Assembly: GCA_021818445.1 (NCBI GenBank)
Contig: JAKAEB010000025.1
Span: 1-50,563 of the forward strand
Length of the DNA: 50,563 nucleotides
Origin: Planctomycetota bacterium
GTDB lineage: Bacteria > Planctomycetota > Phycisphaerae > WQYP01
Direction: 5' to 3'
Positions 7,629-17,227 of the stretch are shown here, piece after piece. Each line of letters opens with the position of its first letter. Position 1 is the first letter of the stretch. Both the position numbers and the translations under genes were made by a program. The notes under the pieces were generated by a model. The model had not been told where the DNA came from and ran no database searches. It saw only the letters and a program-made list of their open reading frames with translations.

Positions 7629-9362
7629 TTACACTTCGGACCGCGCCTTGGTGCCCTTTCGGTGTGCGAAGCGGCCGATGATTGGCGCGTGGGCCAATTC
7701 TGAAATATTCAGCCAGCGGGCTGCGAGGGCGTAAACGGTAGCGGCCACGCCAACCAAAAATAAAAGCGTAATAATGTGGGCAACGATGGGATGGGCGGGA
7801 AGCACATGCAGCCACCGGTGGCATACCGCCGCAACGGCGAGTGCCGCCGCCGCCATGGCCGCCGTTGCAACCAGCACGCGCAGCAGCATGCCGCCTGTAC
7901 TGCGCAGTTGCAGATGGCCGATGCGCCGGCGCAGCAGCGATAGCAATAACACGCATTGAAAGATGGCCGATATCGTGGTGCTGGCGGCGATACCGGCGAC
8001 GCCCAGCGGCCAGATAAGCAGCACATTCAAGGCCAGATTAAGTGCGACGGCGGCAAGTGCCACCTTCATCGGCGTGCGGGAATCATGAAAGGCGTAAAAC
8101 ACACGTATCAGGATCATTTGCAATTCAAAGGCCCAGATGCCGGCGCAAAACCACCGTGCCGCCCGCGTGGCGCGTGCCACATCGGCAGCAGAAACGTGTC
8201 CGCCGAGGTAAATGGCGCTAATCAGCGTATGGGCGACAATAATCATACCGACGGTGGCGGGTATGCTTAGAAACAATCCGCGACGAAACGCCCCGCGCAA
8301 CAGCTCCTTTAGATCATCAAGGCGGGACTCTGCAGCCAATGCCGAAAGACGGGGAAAGACGGCGGTGGCAATGGCCACACCGAAAACACCAACGGGCAGC
8401 ATATAGATGCGTTGGGCCACGGAGAGCTTGCCCAAAGCACCGGTGAGCATGGGCAGATGAACGTGCCATGATCCAATATGTAAATAATGGCTACCCTGAT
8501 GGCCATCGGGAGAAAACCACCACGCGATTTGCGAATCGAGAAAAGTGTTGATCTGCACAGCCGAGAAACCCACCACCATCACGCCCATCTGGCGAATGAC
8601 GGATTTGACGGCCGGAGATGAAAATTCAAGGCGGCCCCAGCGCAGACCGCTGCGGTGTGCCGTTATCCCCAGCATGAGCAACTGCACGACACCGGATGCC
8701 AGTACAGCCGCCGCCACCCACCAGATGCGGTCTGAAAGGGGTGCGTGGCGGGCAAAATACATGGCCGGCAGGGCTGCGCCCAGGGCCATGAGTATGCTGG
8801 TGGTGATGGGTGCGAGGCTTTGACTGGCAAACCTGTTGTGCACGGCTGCGAAGGCCCCAAGCAAAGCCACCACACAGATGGCCATGGTGTAGGGCAGCAT
8901 CAGCGCGATCATGCCGGCGGCGAGGCGGTTTTCAGGCAATAGATTATTATTGAGTGCCAGCGGCAATACCACACATTCGCCGATGATGGTGATGGCGGCG
9001 AGAACCAGCGCCAGCAGCACGAGCACCGACCGTGCAAATTGATCGGCAGCGGCCACCCCCTGTTCCGACCGCAACTTGGTATAAGCAGGCACGAAAAGGG
9101 CGGTCAGAGCCCCTTCGCCGAAAATGCGGCGGAAGAGGTTGGGAATTTGAAACCCCATCCAGAAGGCGGACCAGACAACACCGACGCCGAGGAAGTAGCT
9201 GCAGATTTTATCCCGCAGCAGGCCAAACACCCGCGATGCCATGGTCAGGCGGGAAATCAGGTTGGCGTTGGAGATAACATGGCGATGGCTTGATGGTTGG
9301 GTGGAGGTTTTACGGTCGTCCGCCAAGCGATGGCTCCTGAGCCTCAAATTGCACCCGCACAC
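7629..9362 (-). CDS. murJ: Lipid II flippase MurJ (MviN)
   Basis: A 577-residue integral membrane protein of the MOP superfamily with about 14 membrane helices. The N-terminal block LTMASRVFGLLRDKICSYFL and the following IPNLFRRIFGEGALTALFVP are MurJ hallmarks; the latter carries conserved Arg residues thought to face the lipid II cavity. It moves lipid-linked peptidoglycan precursor across the inner membrane, so this organism makes peptidoglycan. The GTG at 9362 lies seven bases after thiE; a TTG at 9326 preceded by AGGAG is an equally good start. It is the last gene of an apparent lpxA-thiE-murJ operon. Confidence 0.92.
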   Translation of the reverse strand: MCGCNLRLRSHRLADDRKTSTQPSSHRHVISNANLISRLTMASRVFGLLRDKICSYFLGVGVVWSAFWMGFQIPNLFRRIFGEGALTALFVPAYTKLRSEQGVAAADQFARSVLVLLALVLAAITIIGECVVLPLALNNNLLPENRLAAGMIALMLPYTMAICVVALLGAFAAVHNRFASQSLAPITTSILMALGAALPAMYFARHAPLSDRIWWVAAAVLASGVVQLLMLGITAHRSGLRWGRLEFSSPAVKSVIRQMGVMVVGFSAVQINTFLDSQIAWWFSPDGHQGSHYLHIGSWHVHLPMLTGALGKLSVAQRIYMLPVGVFGVAIATAVFPRLSALAAESRLDDLKELLRGAFRRGLFLSIPATVGMIIVAHTLISAIYLGGHVSAADVARATRAARWFCAGIWAFELQMILIRVFYAFHDSRTPMKVALAAVALNLALNVLLIWPLGVAGIAASTTISAIFQCVLLLSLLRRRIGHLQLRSTGGMLLRVLVATAAMAAAALAVAAVCHRWLHVLPAHPIVAHIITLLFLVGVAATVYALAARWLNISELAHAPIIGRFAHRKGTKARSEV

Positions 9363-9369
9363 CCCCCAT

Positions 9370-10422
9370 TTACGTTTCGCCTGCGGCGAGGGCCTGCTTG
9401 AATGATCGGCACGCGGCCGCCGGATCGTCGGTGCCGATTATGGCACTGCTGACCGCCACGGCCCGCACGCCGGCCGCCATCACCTGGCCAATATTATCAA
9501 GTGTAATGCCGCTGATGGCCAGCGCGGGGATGGGTATCGGCGCACCAGCCACCTGCCGGGCGTAGGAAACACCGACCAAGTCGGGTTTGGCTTTGGTCCG
9601 GCTGGCAAACATGGGGCCGACGCCAATATAGCTGGCACCATCGCGGACGGCCTGATGGGCTTCATCCAATCGGCTGGTGGATACACCGATGATCATTTCG
9701 GCGGGGGCGAGTTTGCGCAGCGTTGCACAGGGCATGTCGCTTTGGCCCACATGCACGCCGGCCCCGCACGCCAGAGCAACGTCAAAACGGTCATTAATAA
9801 CTGGTACACTTCCTGCCCGGCGGCAGCGCTCAACCAGGCATTGGCCCCGTTTACAAAGTTCGCCGCCATCGAGGTTTTTTTCACGCAGTTGCACCATATC
9901 AGCCCCACCGGCCAATACGGCATCCAGCGTTTGAATCCAATTGTGCCGACAGAGGGATTCGGTAATCAGAACGCACAGCATGGCGGTTGGCAGACGCCCG
10001 ATCTGGCTGCACGCCATCTGCAACACTTTGGCCGCCCCATAAAGCTGATAGCGCAATGCTTCCAGCTTCCGGGCGGCGGAGAGATCGATGGTTTTGGCAA
10101 ATTCTTCCAGAGAACGCAACGCCTCGCTGGCGCGACCAAATGCCGCATCAACCACCGACGCCGCGCTTTGCAATTGAAGTTGGGCGGAGTGTTTAATATT
10201 TTTACCGATATCGCCTTCGATATCGCGGCAGGCAACGGCATCGGTTAACCCCAGAGGTTTGAGGGCGGCGATCAGGTCATGCCGAATTGCTTTTAATGAT
10301 GCCGACGTTTCGCGATCGGAAAGCATAAACCGCGCCGCATCTTCGAGGCAGCGTACCGCCTCGCGGGCCCGGTTGGCGGCGGCATCAAGCAGGCGCAGGG
10401 TGTTGGCGGGCGGGTGCTTCAT
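9370..10422 (-). CDS. thiE: Thiamine-phosphate synthase with N-terminal ThiD2-type domain
   Basis: The C-terminal half (about residues 148-350) is a ThiE TIM barrel: MVQLREKNLDGGEL binds the pyrimidine substrate, VINDRFDVALACGAGVHVGQ and GVSTSRLDEAHQA follow, and GASYIGVGPMFASRTK is the phosphate-binding loop. It joins HMP-PP and the thiazole phosphate to form thiamine monophosphate. Residues 1-145, beginning LRLLDAAANRAREAVRCLED, match the ThiD2 domain (PF17792), a fusion frequent in planctomycetes and Aquificae. The start overlaps the lpxA stop by four bases. The ThiD2 part may phosphorylate HMP or HMP-P, as proposed for the family. Confidence 0.9.
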   Translation of the reverse strand: MKHPPANTLRLLDAAANRAREAVRCLEDAARFMLSDRETSASLKAIRHDLIAALKPLGLTDAVACRDIEGDIGKNIKHSAQLQLQSAASVVDAAFGRASEALRSLEEFAKTIDLSAARKLEALRYQLYGAAKVLQMACSQIGRLPTAMLCVLITESLCRHNWIQTLDAVLAGGADMVQLREKNLDGGELCKRGQCLVERCRRAGSVPVINDRFDVALACGAGVHVGQSDMPCATLRKLAPAEMIIGVSTSRLDEAHQAVRDGASYIGVGPMFASRTKAKPDLVGVSYARQVAGAPIPIPALAISGITLDNIGQVMAAGVRAVAVSSAIIGTDDPAAACRSFKQALAAGET

Positions 10423-11273
10423 GCGTTTTGGCCGTCGTTATCATCCGTATGGGTGGCATCGGCGGTGCCTTTCTCTTCCGTGGTTTGCGACCATGGCTGA
10501 AATTTGGCAACTCCGCGCTTTGTGGATTTAACAAAATCGACAAATTCGCGCACCTCCGGATGGGCAAGAAGTTCAGGCGAAAGTTTATCCACCGCACGCG
10601 GCAAGGGGATGCCGGCCAGGTCGCGCATCAGCAATTTGAACATCTGGCGGATGGCGTTGACGGCGTCTTTGCTCATACCCGAGCGGCGCAAGCCGATATG
10701 ATTGATCTGTGTGACGACCGCCGTATGCATGGATATGCAATAGGGTGGAACATCGCCCAATTGGGCCGTATTGTTGGTCACCATCGCCAAACGCCCCACC
10801 CGCGCGTTTTGATGGATGGCGCACCCGGCCCCTACGATGGCCCGTTCAAATACCGTCGAGTGACCACCCAGGCGTGAACCATTCACCATGGTGACAAAGT
10901 CATGTACCTCGGCATTATGCCCGACGTGGCTGCCCACCATGAAAAAACAATTGGACCCTATACGCGTTATGCCATTGGTACCGCAATGAACTGTCGTGTG
11001 CTCGCGGAAGATATTGTTGCTGCCGATGACAAGTTCGCTGAGTTGCTCCTTGAATTTTAAATCCTGCGGCGTATCGCCGATGACTGCGAAACTGTGAATG
11101 GTATTGCCACTGCCTATGGTGGTACGCCCGGTCACCTTGACATGACTGTGCAGATGACAATCGGGGCCTATTTTGACGGGCCCTTCAATCACGGTATAGG
11201 GACCGACTTTTACGGTCGGGTCAATGTGCGCCTGAGTGTCTATGACGGCGGTTGGATGTATCAGCATGGTCAC
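10419..11273 (-). CDS. lpxA: Acyl-ACP--UDP-N-acetylglucosamine O-acyltransferase
   Basis: A 284-residue left-handed beta-helix protein built from hexapeptide repeats, starting MLIHPTAVIDTQAHIDPTVK. It performs the first step of lipid A synthesis. VGSHVGHNAEVHDFV holds the catalytic His (E. coli His125 equivalent), and the C-terminal helical part has INHIGLRRSGMSKDAVNAI, typical of LpxA. The frame opens with GTG at 11273; an ATG two codons later (11267) with AGGTG in front is an alternative. It leads an operon with thiE and murJ by a four-base overlap. Its presence argues for an LPS-type outer membrane. Confidence 0.92.
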   Translation of the reverse strand: MTMLIHPTAVIDTQAHIDPTVKVGPYTVIEGPVKIGPDCHLHSHVKVTGRTTIGSGNTIHSFAVIGDTPQDLKFKEQLSELVIGSNNIFREHTTVHCGTNGITRIGSNCFFMVGSHVGHNAEVHDFVTMVNGSRLGGHSTVFERAIVGAGCAIHQNARVGRLAMVTNNTAQLGDVPPYCISMHTAVVTQINHIGLRRSGMSKDAVNAIRQMFKLLMRDLAGIPLPRAVDKLSPELLAHPEVREFVDFVKSTKRGVAKFQPWSQTTEEKGTADATHTDDNDGQNA

Positions 11274-11337
11274 CTGAATTTAACACAAATACAATAAAAA
11301 TGCCGGGCCAGTTTCACCCTCGGCCCAGTCGTAACTA

Positions 11338-12126
11338 TTATACGCCCGGCACGGTCGCGGGTTGAGTTGAGACTTCCGGATTTGCCGGGGTAAGTTCACG
11401 GCAGGTGTAGCGCAGTTGCCGCTTTTTCATCCAGCGAACGGCGAGCAGATCAATGAAGGCCCGGATGACCCGGCTGCCGAATTTATACTTGGTGGTGCCG
11501 TGGGCACGCGGATAATGGCTCACAGGTACCTCGATAACCTTGAAGCCCCGCATTTTTACCAGAGTCGGAAAAAAGCGGTGCATCCCCTTGTAAAGTGTCA
11601 GTCCGTCGAGACATTGGCGTTTGTACACTTTGAGCGAGCAGGCGGAATCCTGAATGTTTTCGCCACTGAGCCAATTGCGAATGCCGTTGGCAATGCGGGT
11701 CTGAATCAGACGCAGCGCGTTATCGCTGCGTTTTTTCCGCCATCCGTTGACCATATCCACTTCGGGGCTGAGCATTTCCATCAGACGGGGTATTTCGCCA
11801 GGATCATTTTGCATATCGGCATCAACGGTGCCCCATATCTCGCCGCGGGCATTGCGGAAGCCGGCGTCCATGGCGGCTGTCTGTCCGCTGTTTTTTTCCA
11901 GCCGGATCACTCGAAGAAAGGCGTACTGCCGGGCAAGTTCCAGCAGCTTTTCGCGGGTGCCGTCGGTGCTGCAGTCATCCACGATGATCGCCTCAAATGG
12001 GAAGCCCAGCGGAGTGAAGACGGCACTGATGCGTTCCACCAGCGGCCCGACATTATCAACTTCATTGAACGCCGGGGCGATAATTGAGAGCTTAACTGTG
12101 TTTGACTCCACGGGCTTTAACTCCAT
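11338..12126 (-). CDS. Family 2 glycosyltransferase, dolichyl-phosphate mannosyltransferase-like
   Basis: The GT2 domain occupies most of the protein: LSIIAPAFNEVDNVGPLVER opens the Rossmann-like fold, IIVDDCSTDGTREKL contains the first nucleotide-binding Asp pair, and TVDADMQNDPGEI is the DxD metal site. QDSACSLKVYKRQCL and HYPRAHGTTKYKFG are typical of the DPMS/DPG-synthase-like group that transfers sugars to polyprenyl phosphate. It lacks the C-terminal membrane pair seen in some relatives. The ATG at 12126 places the catalytic domain about ten residues in; a GTG at 12183 would extend it by 19 residues. Probably cell-envelope glycan synthesis. Confidence 0.82.
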   Translation of the reverse strand: MELKPVESNTVKLSIIAPAFNEVDNVGPLVERISAVFTPLGFPFEAIIVDDCSTDGTREKLLELARQYAFLRVIRLEKNSGQTAAMDAGFRNARGEIWGTVDADMQNDPGEIPRLMEMLSPEVDMVNGWRKKRSDNALRLIQTRIANGIRNWLSGENIQDSACSLKVYKRQCLDGLTLYKGMHRFFPTLVKMRGFKVIEVPVSHYPRAHGTTKYKFGSRVIRAFIDLLAVRWMKKRQLRYTCRELTPANPEVSTQPATVPGV

Positions 12127-12304
12127 CAAATTGCCCAGCTTACTGAGGCGGGGTGCCGCCTCTGAGGGTAGAACGCCGGCCACGGGCTGTTTCTTTCAAT
12201 ATCTGTGCCGGAGAAGGTAAATATATCATGGAATTTCAGGCCCGAAAGGGTGGCAGCCGGCTTACAGGCGACTGACGGCACGATCAGGGCCGGACCAATG
12301 CCGA

Positions 12305-13228
12305 TCATTTTCCGGGCGCGGTGAGCAGGGCCAGATCATTGCCCGCGGTATGGCCCAGTACCAGTCGGCCCATACGGTATGGGGCAAAGGGCTGACAACC
12401 CGCAGCCACCGGAAACAGGCTGGCCTGATCCAGCCGGGCGGTGCCGTGCCGGTGCTTCCATTGATAACGTAATACATTGATGCGATAGCGAGCGCCGGGT
12501 CGGCAGGTGCTGGCCAATGCCCGCGGCAAATTTTTGAGTGGTATTTTCACCACAGCGCTCCAGCCCGGTTTAAGGGTGTGGAGGTGCGGCCATGTGCGCG
12601 CCACCAAGCCCGGCGTCTGCCAAGGAATTGAGGCGAAAGGATGGTCAAAATTAACTTTGCCGCTCGCCAGAGGATGGGGTGGTGACCCGGATTTATGCCA
12701 CACCTGATTTACCCGGCCATTGGGGGCGACAACAATTTCGTAAAAATTCATTCCCGTCTGACGGCGGGTGGTATCCAGCCAGACTTCTGCACAGCTATGC
12801 CGCCAAAGTTTCGCCGGTGGGATCGACGCGGACGAGACCGCGGAACCCGCCGCATTGATGGCAATGTAAAGATTGTTTGGCGTGTAATACGCGGCGGCCT
12901 GTGTGGCGGCTGGTTTTCCCTGCACGTGTGCAAGTGTGTACCAGCGGGCTCTGGCCCAGAGATTACTGCGCACGGGGTCAACCATGACGGCTTTGCCAGT
13001 TGAAACAGGCAAGGCCCGGAATGCGGACGGCACGGACAGTGCTGACGGTCGGGGTACGCGGCTGGAACTAACCGCGGCGGTATTATCCTTACAACCGGGC
13101 CAAACCGATACGAGCATGGTGGCCATGACCACCACGCCTATCGTTTTGAATGTTGTCAGTCCGCGAACTTTCAATGTCTCACACGTTACCTTACTGCACT
13201 GGGCGGGCTGTGAAAGCGTTTCAACCAT
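12305..13228 (-). CDS. Putative lipoprotein with CBM9-like carbohydrate-binding domain
   Basis: The protein starts with a positively charged then hydrophobic segment ending MATMLVSVWPGC, a lipobox-like site with Cys about residue 46, so it is probably a lipoprotein. The rest resembles the CBM9-like fold found in many planctomycete proteins: ARARWYTLAHVQGKP, YYTPNNLYIAINA, LWRHSCAEVWLDTTRR, NFYEIVVAPNGRVNQVW. These domains bind sugars in xylan- and cellulose-degrading enzymes or stand alone as here. The ATG at 13228 is chosen because the longer frame to 13417 would run into the neighbouring reductase gene. Confidence 0.65.
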   Translation of the reverse strand: MVETLSQPAQCSKVTCETLKVRGLTTFKTIGVVVMATMLVSVWPGCKDNTAAVSSSRVPRPSALSVPSAFRALPVSTGKAVMVDPVRSNLWARARWYTLAHVQGKPAATQAAAYYTPNNLYIAINAAGSAVSSASIPPAKLWRHSCAEVWLDTTRRQTGMNFYEIVVAPNGRVNQVWHKSGSPPHPLASGKVNFDHPFASIPWQTPGLVARTWPHLHTLKPGWSAVVKIPLKNLPRALASTCRPGARYRINVLRYQWKHRHGTARLDQASLFPVAAGCQPFAPYRMGRLVLGHTAGNDLALLTAPGK

Positions 13229-13304
13229 GAAACATCCAACTTTCTCCAGACCACGTTTGTCGGGCGTGCGACCCACGAATCCATTCGTGGCTAATACGCA
13301 CATC

Positions 13305-14348
13305 TTACACGACAGTTGCGTGCGTTCCGGGCACAATCGTCGTGAGCGTCTGGGGCCCCATCTCGCTGGAGTGACCCGGGAACGCTTTGGCTTTCGGGTC
13401 CAGCAGAGTCTTGGCAAAGTTTACCGCAGTTGCCGCTTCTCCGAAACCCGTCGCAATAAGTTTGAGCTTCCCATCAAACCCGGCCACATCTCCGGCGGCA
13501 AACACCCCCGGCAAGTTGGTCTGCATTTTTTGGTCAACCATGATGGAATGCCCCTGCACCTTAATCGGCCAGTCTTTGATGGCACCCAGCGAACTGACAA
13601 AACCCAGTTGAGGCAAAATAGCGTCGACATGGATTGTCCGCTCTTCATGGGTCTGGTTATTCACCAGCACTGCCCCTACCAAGTTGTTATCGGTCACTTG
13701 GAGGGCTTTTAACTCCCAAAAAGTCAAAATTGGCACACCCATTGCCATTGTTTTGGAAATACTGTCCTCATGGGCACGAAATTGGTTCCGCCGATGGATG
13801 ATGGTGATGTGGGAAGCGGTGTCGTGCAGGTTCATGGCCCAGTCAAGTGCGGAATCGCCGCCGCCAATGATTAGAAGTCTTTTGCCCGCAAAGACTTGCT
13901 TCGATCCAACGGCATAGTAAATGCCGCGCCCTTCCCAGCGGGCAGCATCCGCAAGAGTCAGCTTGCGAACTTGGAATGCACCGGCACCGGCGCATATCAG
14001 AAGCGTCCGCGTGCGGTGCACCTCTTTATCGGAGGTGACCACATAACACTGCTGCGATTCATCGCGTTCCAGCGTCTTAACCGTTTGGGACAAACGCACA
14101 TCAGGCTCATACTGCTGGGCCTGATCAACGAGATTTTTCACCAGATCGCGGGCAATCACCTTCGGAAACCCGGCCACGTCGTAGATGTATTTTTCGGGGT
14201 ACAGGGTGGCAAGCTGGCCGCCGAGTTGATCGAGAGAGTCGATAATTTTGGTACGCATTTGCCGGAGTCCGGCGTAATAGGCACCGTAAAGCCCTACCGG
14301 GCCGCCACCGATGATGGTAATATCAAAAATGTCTGATTCTGCTACCAC
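13305..14348 (-). CDS. Ferredoxin--NADP(+) reductase, thioredoxin-reductase-like type
   Basis: A 347-residue flavoprotein with two Rossmann motifs: ITIIGGGPVGLYGAYYAGLR for FAD and LLIIGGGDSALDWAMNLHD for NADPH. FAAGDVAGFDGKLKLIATGF is the second FAD-contacting block. No redox-active CxxC is present where thioredoxin reductase would have it, which is the hallmark of the YumC-type ferredoxin/flavodoxin-NADP reductases. It would pass electrons between NADPH and ferredoxin or flavodoxin. No ferredoxin gene is adjacent. Confidence 0.88.
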   Translation of the reverse strand: MVAESDIFDITIIGGGPVGLYGAYYAGLRQMRTKIIDSLDQLGGQLATLYPEKYIYDVAGFPKVIARDLVKNLVDQAQQYEPDVRLSQTVKTLERDESQQCYVVTSDKEVHRTRTLLICAGAGAFQVRKLTLADAARWEGRGIYYAVGSKQVFAGKRLLIIGGGDSALDWAMNLHDTASHITIIHRRNQFRAHEDSISKTMAMGVPILTFWELKALQVTDNNLVGAVLVNNQTHEERTIHVDAILPQLGFVSSLGAIKDWPIKVQGHSIMVDQKMQTNLPGVFAAGDVAGFDGKLKLIATGFGEAATAVNFAKTLLDPKAKAFPGHSSEMGPQTLTTIVPGTHATVV

Positions 14349-14466
14349 GTCGCATTCCTAAAAACCAACCTGCATCCCCGCTGCAACCGACTGCCCCAGC
14401 CGGTTTTCAGCAACCTGTCAATTGTATGCGATGAGGGGCAAATGTATAGGGACGGGCGCGGCGGGC

Positions 14467-16095
14467 TTACGGGCCAAAATTGAAAAACTTTTTCATTCGG
14501 CTCAACATGGAATAATTGAGGCTGGCGTTGGCCAGCCGATCATCTTCGGATAATTGCAGTTCCTTCAACAGGCGGATGCGCCCTTCATGCCGCTGGGCGA
14601 TAAGCTCGCACAGTTTTTCCATAGCCGCCCCGTTACCTTTGAACACCTTTTGCAGGGCGGCATTGGGTACTTCCAGGCAGGTGGTGGGCTGTAAAGCACG
14701 GACGGTTCCGGCCCGGGCGTCGCCCAGGCAGGCGCTGAATTCTCCAAAGCAATCGCCGGCGACAAGGGTTTCAACGTGCAACTGCCCGCCTTCCCCCTCG
14801 ATGGAAAGTTCAACCCGCCCCATTGCCACCACCATCAACGTGTTGCCGACATCACCCTGCTTGTAGACCATCTGCTGGTCTTCATAAATTTTTACCGCCG
14901 CCTGCGAGGCGAGCACAGAAAGTTCTTCCGCGGAAAAGGGTGTCAGCAGCTTTACCTTCTGCAGGGTGGCTACCCGGCCCTGCAATATGCGGTCGGTAGC
15001 AGCCTTCTGGTGGGCGGTAGAGTCGGACATTTCCACCGTGCGGATGGGAAACGGGAAACTCATACCGGCCTGGCGCACTTTGTACCACGCCAGCATACGG
15101 ACGTGATTTTCAATCATGGGCAGCCGCGACGGATCATTGATCCAGAATTTTAATGTATATTCAATGGATGATGAGCCGAAGCTGGTAAGAAACACCATCG
15201 GTGCCGGAACCTTGATGACACCGGGCGTTTCGTCCAATGCGGCAAGGAGTACATCACGCACCTGATCCGGCGGACTGGCGTAATCAATACCGAGTGTGAT
15301 CAGCCGGGCGGTGGCGACCGTCGGTGCAGCGTAATTGGTGATCCGGTCCCGGGCGATCATGCTGTTGGGAATCAGCACATGGTTGTCATCCAGCGTGTGC
15401 AACGTGACGGCGCGCCACGTCATATCAACCACGCGCCCTTCAATACCGGCGCAGGAGACCCAGTCGCCGAGATTAAATGGCGAACTGGCCTGCATCACCA
15501 TCCCGCTGAAAAAATTACCCAGCGTTTCCTGAAGCGCCAGCCCCAGTACGATGGATATGATGGCCGAACCCGCCAGAAATTTGTTGATGTTAAGACCGAA
15601 TGCCCACGACAGAAATATGAAAAAACTGAAGATGTAAATGATGGCCAGCACAATTTGATGAACGAACCGCTGGAGGCGAATTTTGCCCCGGCGTGTGAGC
15701 AGCGGTATCACGGCAATGTGATCGAAGATACGCACGCCGACGAACAGGAGGATGGCGGCAAAAATGCGGCTGACCCACCACGCCGGAGAGCTTTTGGCCG
15801 AGGCCATGTGCTCCGGATGCACCACCCAGATGGCGGCGTAGATAATCAGGCATTGCATCCCCCCTACCACCAGAGTCCACACCCGGGCGCGGCGCAGCCA
15901 AAGCCCGAAACGCATCAGCACCACGATGGCGGCAACTTCTCCCACAAGCAGCGTGATCCCGAGGCGAATGAGGCCCGCCAATGACGGCAACCACGAGAAA
16001 GATGGAATGATTCCCGTCTGCGTCTGCGCTGGGTGGGACCGGGCCGCGACCGCCGCCAATTGAATCAGGTGCTGTAACATACGCTGCTCCTGCAT
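14467..16095 (-). CDS. MscS-type mechanosensitive channel with cyclic-nucleotide-binding domain
   Basis: The first 180 residues contain about five membrane helices. The pore helix and start of the beta domain follow: SIVLGLALQETLGNFFSGMV, MQASSPFNLGDWVSCAGIEG. The C-terminal part (about residues 385-500) is a cNMP-binding beta-roll with VYKQGDVGNTLMVVAMGRVE and LVAGDCFGEFSACLGDARAG, where the GEFS segment is the phosphate-binding cassette. MscS channels release osmolytes on hypo-osmotic shock; the fused sensor suggests gating is modulated by a nucleotide. The phosphate-binding Arg is followed by Ala-Gly-Thr, as in working domains, but ligand identity cannot be read. Confidence 0.88.
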   Translation of the reverse strand: MQEQRMLQHLIQLAAVAARSHPAQTQTGIIPSFSWLPSLAGLIRLGITLLVGEVAAIVVLMRFGLWLRRARVWTLVVGGMQCLIIYAAIWVVHPEHMASAKSSPAWWVSRIFAAILLFVGVRIFDHIAVIPLLTRRGKIRLQRFVHQIVLAIIYIFSFFIFLSWAFGLNINKFLAGSAIISIVLGLALQETLGNFFSGMVMQASSPFNLGDWVSCAGIEGRVVDMTWRAVTLHTLDDNHVLIPNSMIARDRITNYAAPTVATARLITLGIDYASPPDQVRDVLLAALDETPGVIKVPAPMVFLTSFGSSSIEYTLKFWINDPSRLPMIENHVRMLAWYKVRQAGMSFPFPIRTVEMSDSTAHQKAATDRILQGRVATLQKVKLLTPFSAEELSVLASQAAVKIYEDQQMVYKQGDVGNTLMVVAMGRVELSIEGEGGQLHVETLVAGDCFGEFSACLGDARAGTVRALQPTTCLEVPNAALQKVFKGNGAAMEKLCELIAQRHEGRIRLLKELQLSEDDRLANASLNYSMLSRMKKFFNFGP

Positions 16096-16669
16096 CGGGC
16101 CATTGACTGGAAGTTACCACATAACGGCCGCGACGCCTACCCACGAGATGATCTGCCGCCGACAGGAAAAATCAAATTTCCGTCCCGCACCATGACGGTC
16201 ATTCATCGGTTTGCCCATTTTTGCGATAGGTTTTTGGCGCGCGTGCACCATGCACGCGGCTAAATGGGGTGGCGGGTATGAAACTGCTGGCGCGCTGCCT
16301 GCATTGCCATTGGTGCCGCAGGCATCGCGCGATTTGCCCGGACGAAAAAGGTAAAGCCTTAGAAAAAAAGATACGATCGGGGATTTTCACGAACTGCGTG
16401 AAAAACATGGCGTATTGGGAAAAATAAATTTAAGGGTGTTCTTTTTTCTCGACCACCTGAGGCGTGCTATCGTGATCATCGGGGCATTCAAAAAAGAGAA
16501 TAATGGGCCAACCCCGCCAGCCACGGTCATTACCATGACCCGAAGAAAGAGCCTCTACGAGGGTGGTGAAATTACGCTTCCACCCTACACGAACAGGCAG
16601 AGATGACGCGGCCAATATGAAATGGCCTGAAAACCAACAACGAATGTCTAAATCTCGGAGAGTGTAACT
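16096..16669. other. Intergenic stretch with a dispersed repeat
   Basis: I find no convincing gene. The stretch contains the second hairpin-plus-tail repeat (16241-16277) and homology to the 25449-25583 region extending about 130 bases. The DNA just before 16670 supplies GGAGAG for the XRE gene start. Confidence 0.5.
16233..16367 (+). repeat. Dispersed repeat of about 135 bp with hairpin (copy 2 of 4)
   Basis: The hairpin GCGTGCA-CCA-TGCACGC (16241-16257) is followed by ggctaaatggggtggcgggt. Similarity to 25449-25583 continues past the tail (for example gcattgccattggtgccgca here against gcattgccacttgtgccgca there, and a final gtaaagcct against gtaacgcct). This copy lacks the AGCCTGTTTG ends present around the 25-kb copy. 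Confidence 0.65.
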
Positions 16670-17152
16670 ATGTCAGCCACTGATGAACTCAAGCATATGC
16701 CGGGGCCGATGAACGTTGATCAGGCCGCGATGACGATGGCGGTCGCGATCGTTATGGACCGAATAGGCCGATTGTCGGAAGCAGACCGTAAGTACCTCTT
16801 CGATCTGGCCATGCAATTAAAATCAGCTTCGTGTGAAGAAGATGTTGTGGCCATTCGGGACGGGATGCTGGAGATATTGGAGCAGCGCCCCTTGGAAGTT
16901 CGAGAATTGGCCCCGTTGGCGGCCGACCCATCGAAGGAGTTGGACCGATGGACCAAACATATTGCGGGCAAGGTTCGCGAGCTGCGGGAAGAGACTGGAA
17001 AGACGCAAACCGAACTTGCGAAGGACGCGGGCCTGACGCAAAGTCACGTTAGCCGCATTGAAAACGCCGAGTTAGCGCCGTCCCACAAGACGGTTGAGAA
17101 GTTGGCGGCAGCGTTGGGGGTTGATCCGTCCGCGATCGATCCAACCAGATGA
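16670..17152 (+). CDS. XRE-family helix-turn-helix regulator
   Basis: A 160-residue protein with a C-terminal Cro/cI-type DNA-binding domain: KVRELREETGKTQTELAKDA, GLTQSHVSRIENAELAPSHK, TVEKLAAALGVDPSAI (about residues 103-157). The N-terminal 100 residues are helical and not assigned; they include a stretch resembling a linker or sensor region (ADRKYLFDLAMQLKSASCEE). The start has GGAG eight bases upstream. It stands alone on the plus strand between minus-strand genes, so its targets, possibly including its own promoter, are not apparent. Confidence 0.82.
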   Translation: MSATDELKHMPGPMNVDQAAMTMAVAIVMDRIGRLSEADRKYLFDLAMQLKSASCEEDVVAIRDGMLEILEQRPLEVRELAPLAADPSKELDRWTKHIAGKVRELREETGKTQTELAKDAGLTQSHVSRIENAELAPSHKTVEKLAAALGVDPSAIDPTR

Positions 17153-17227
17153 AATGGGTGCACTGATAACAGCCGCCAATTCTGCACCGATGCTTGCAAA
17201 CGCATGTTTCGCCCGAAGCCGAGCAGC

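Noticed and set aside
11416..12087. 223-codon open frame on the plus strand
   Set aside because: Opposite the glycosyltransferase gene, which has a clear GT2 domain; the antisense product has no recognisable motif.
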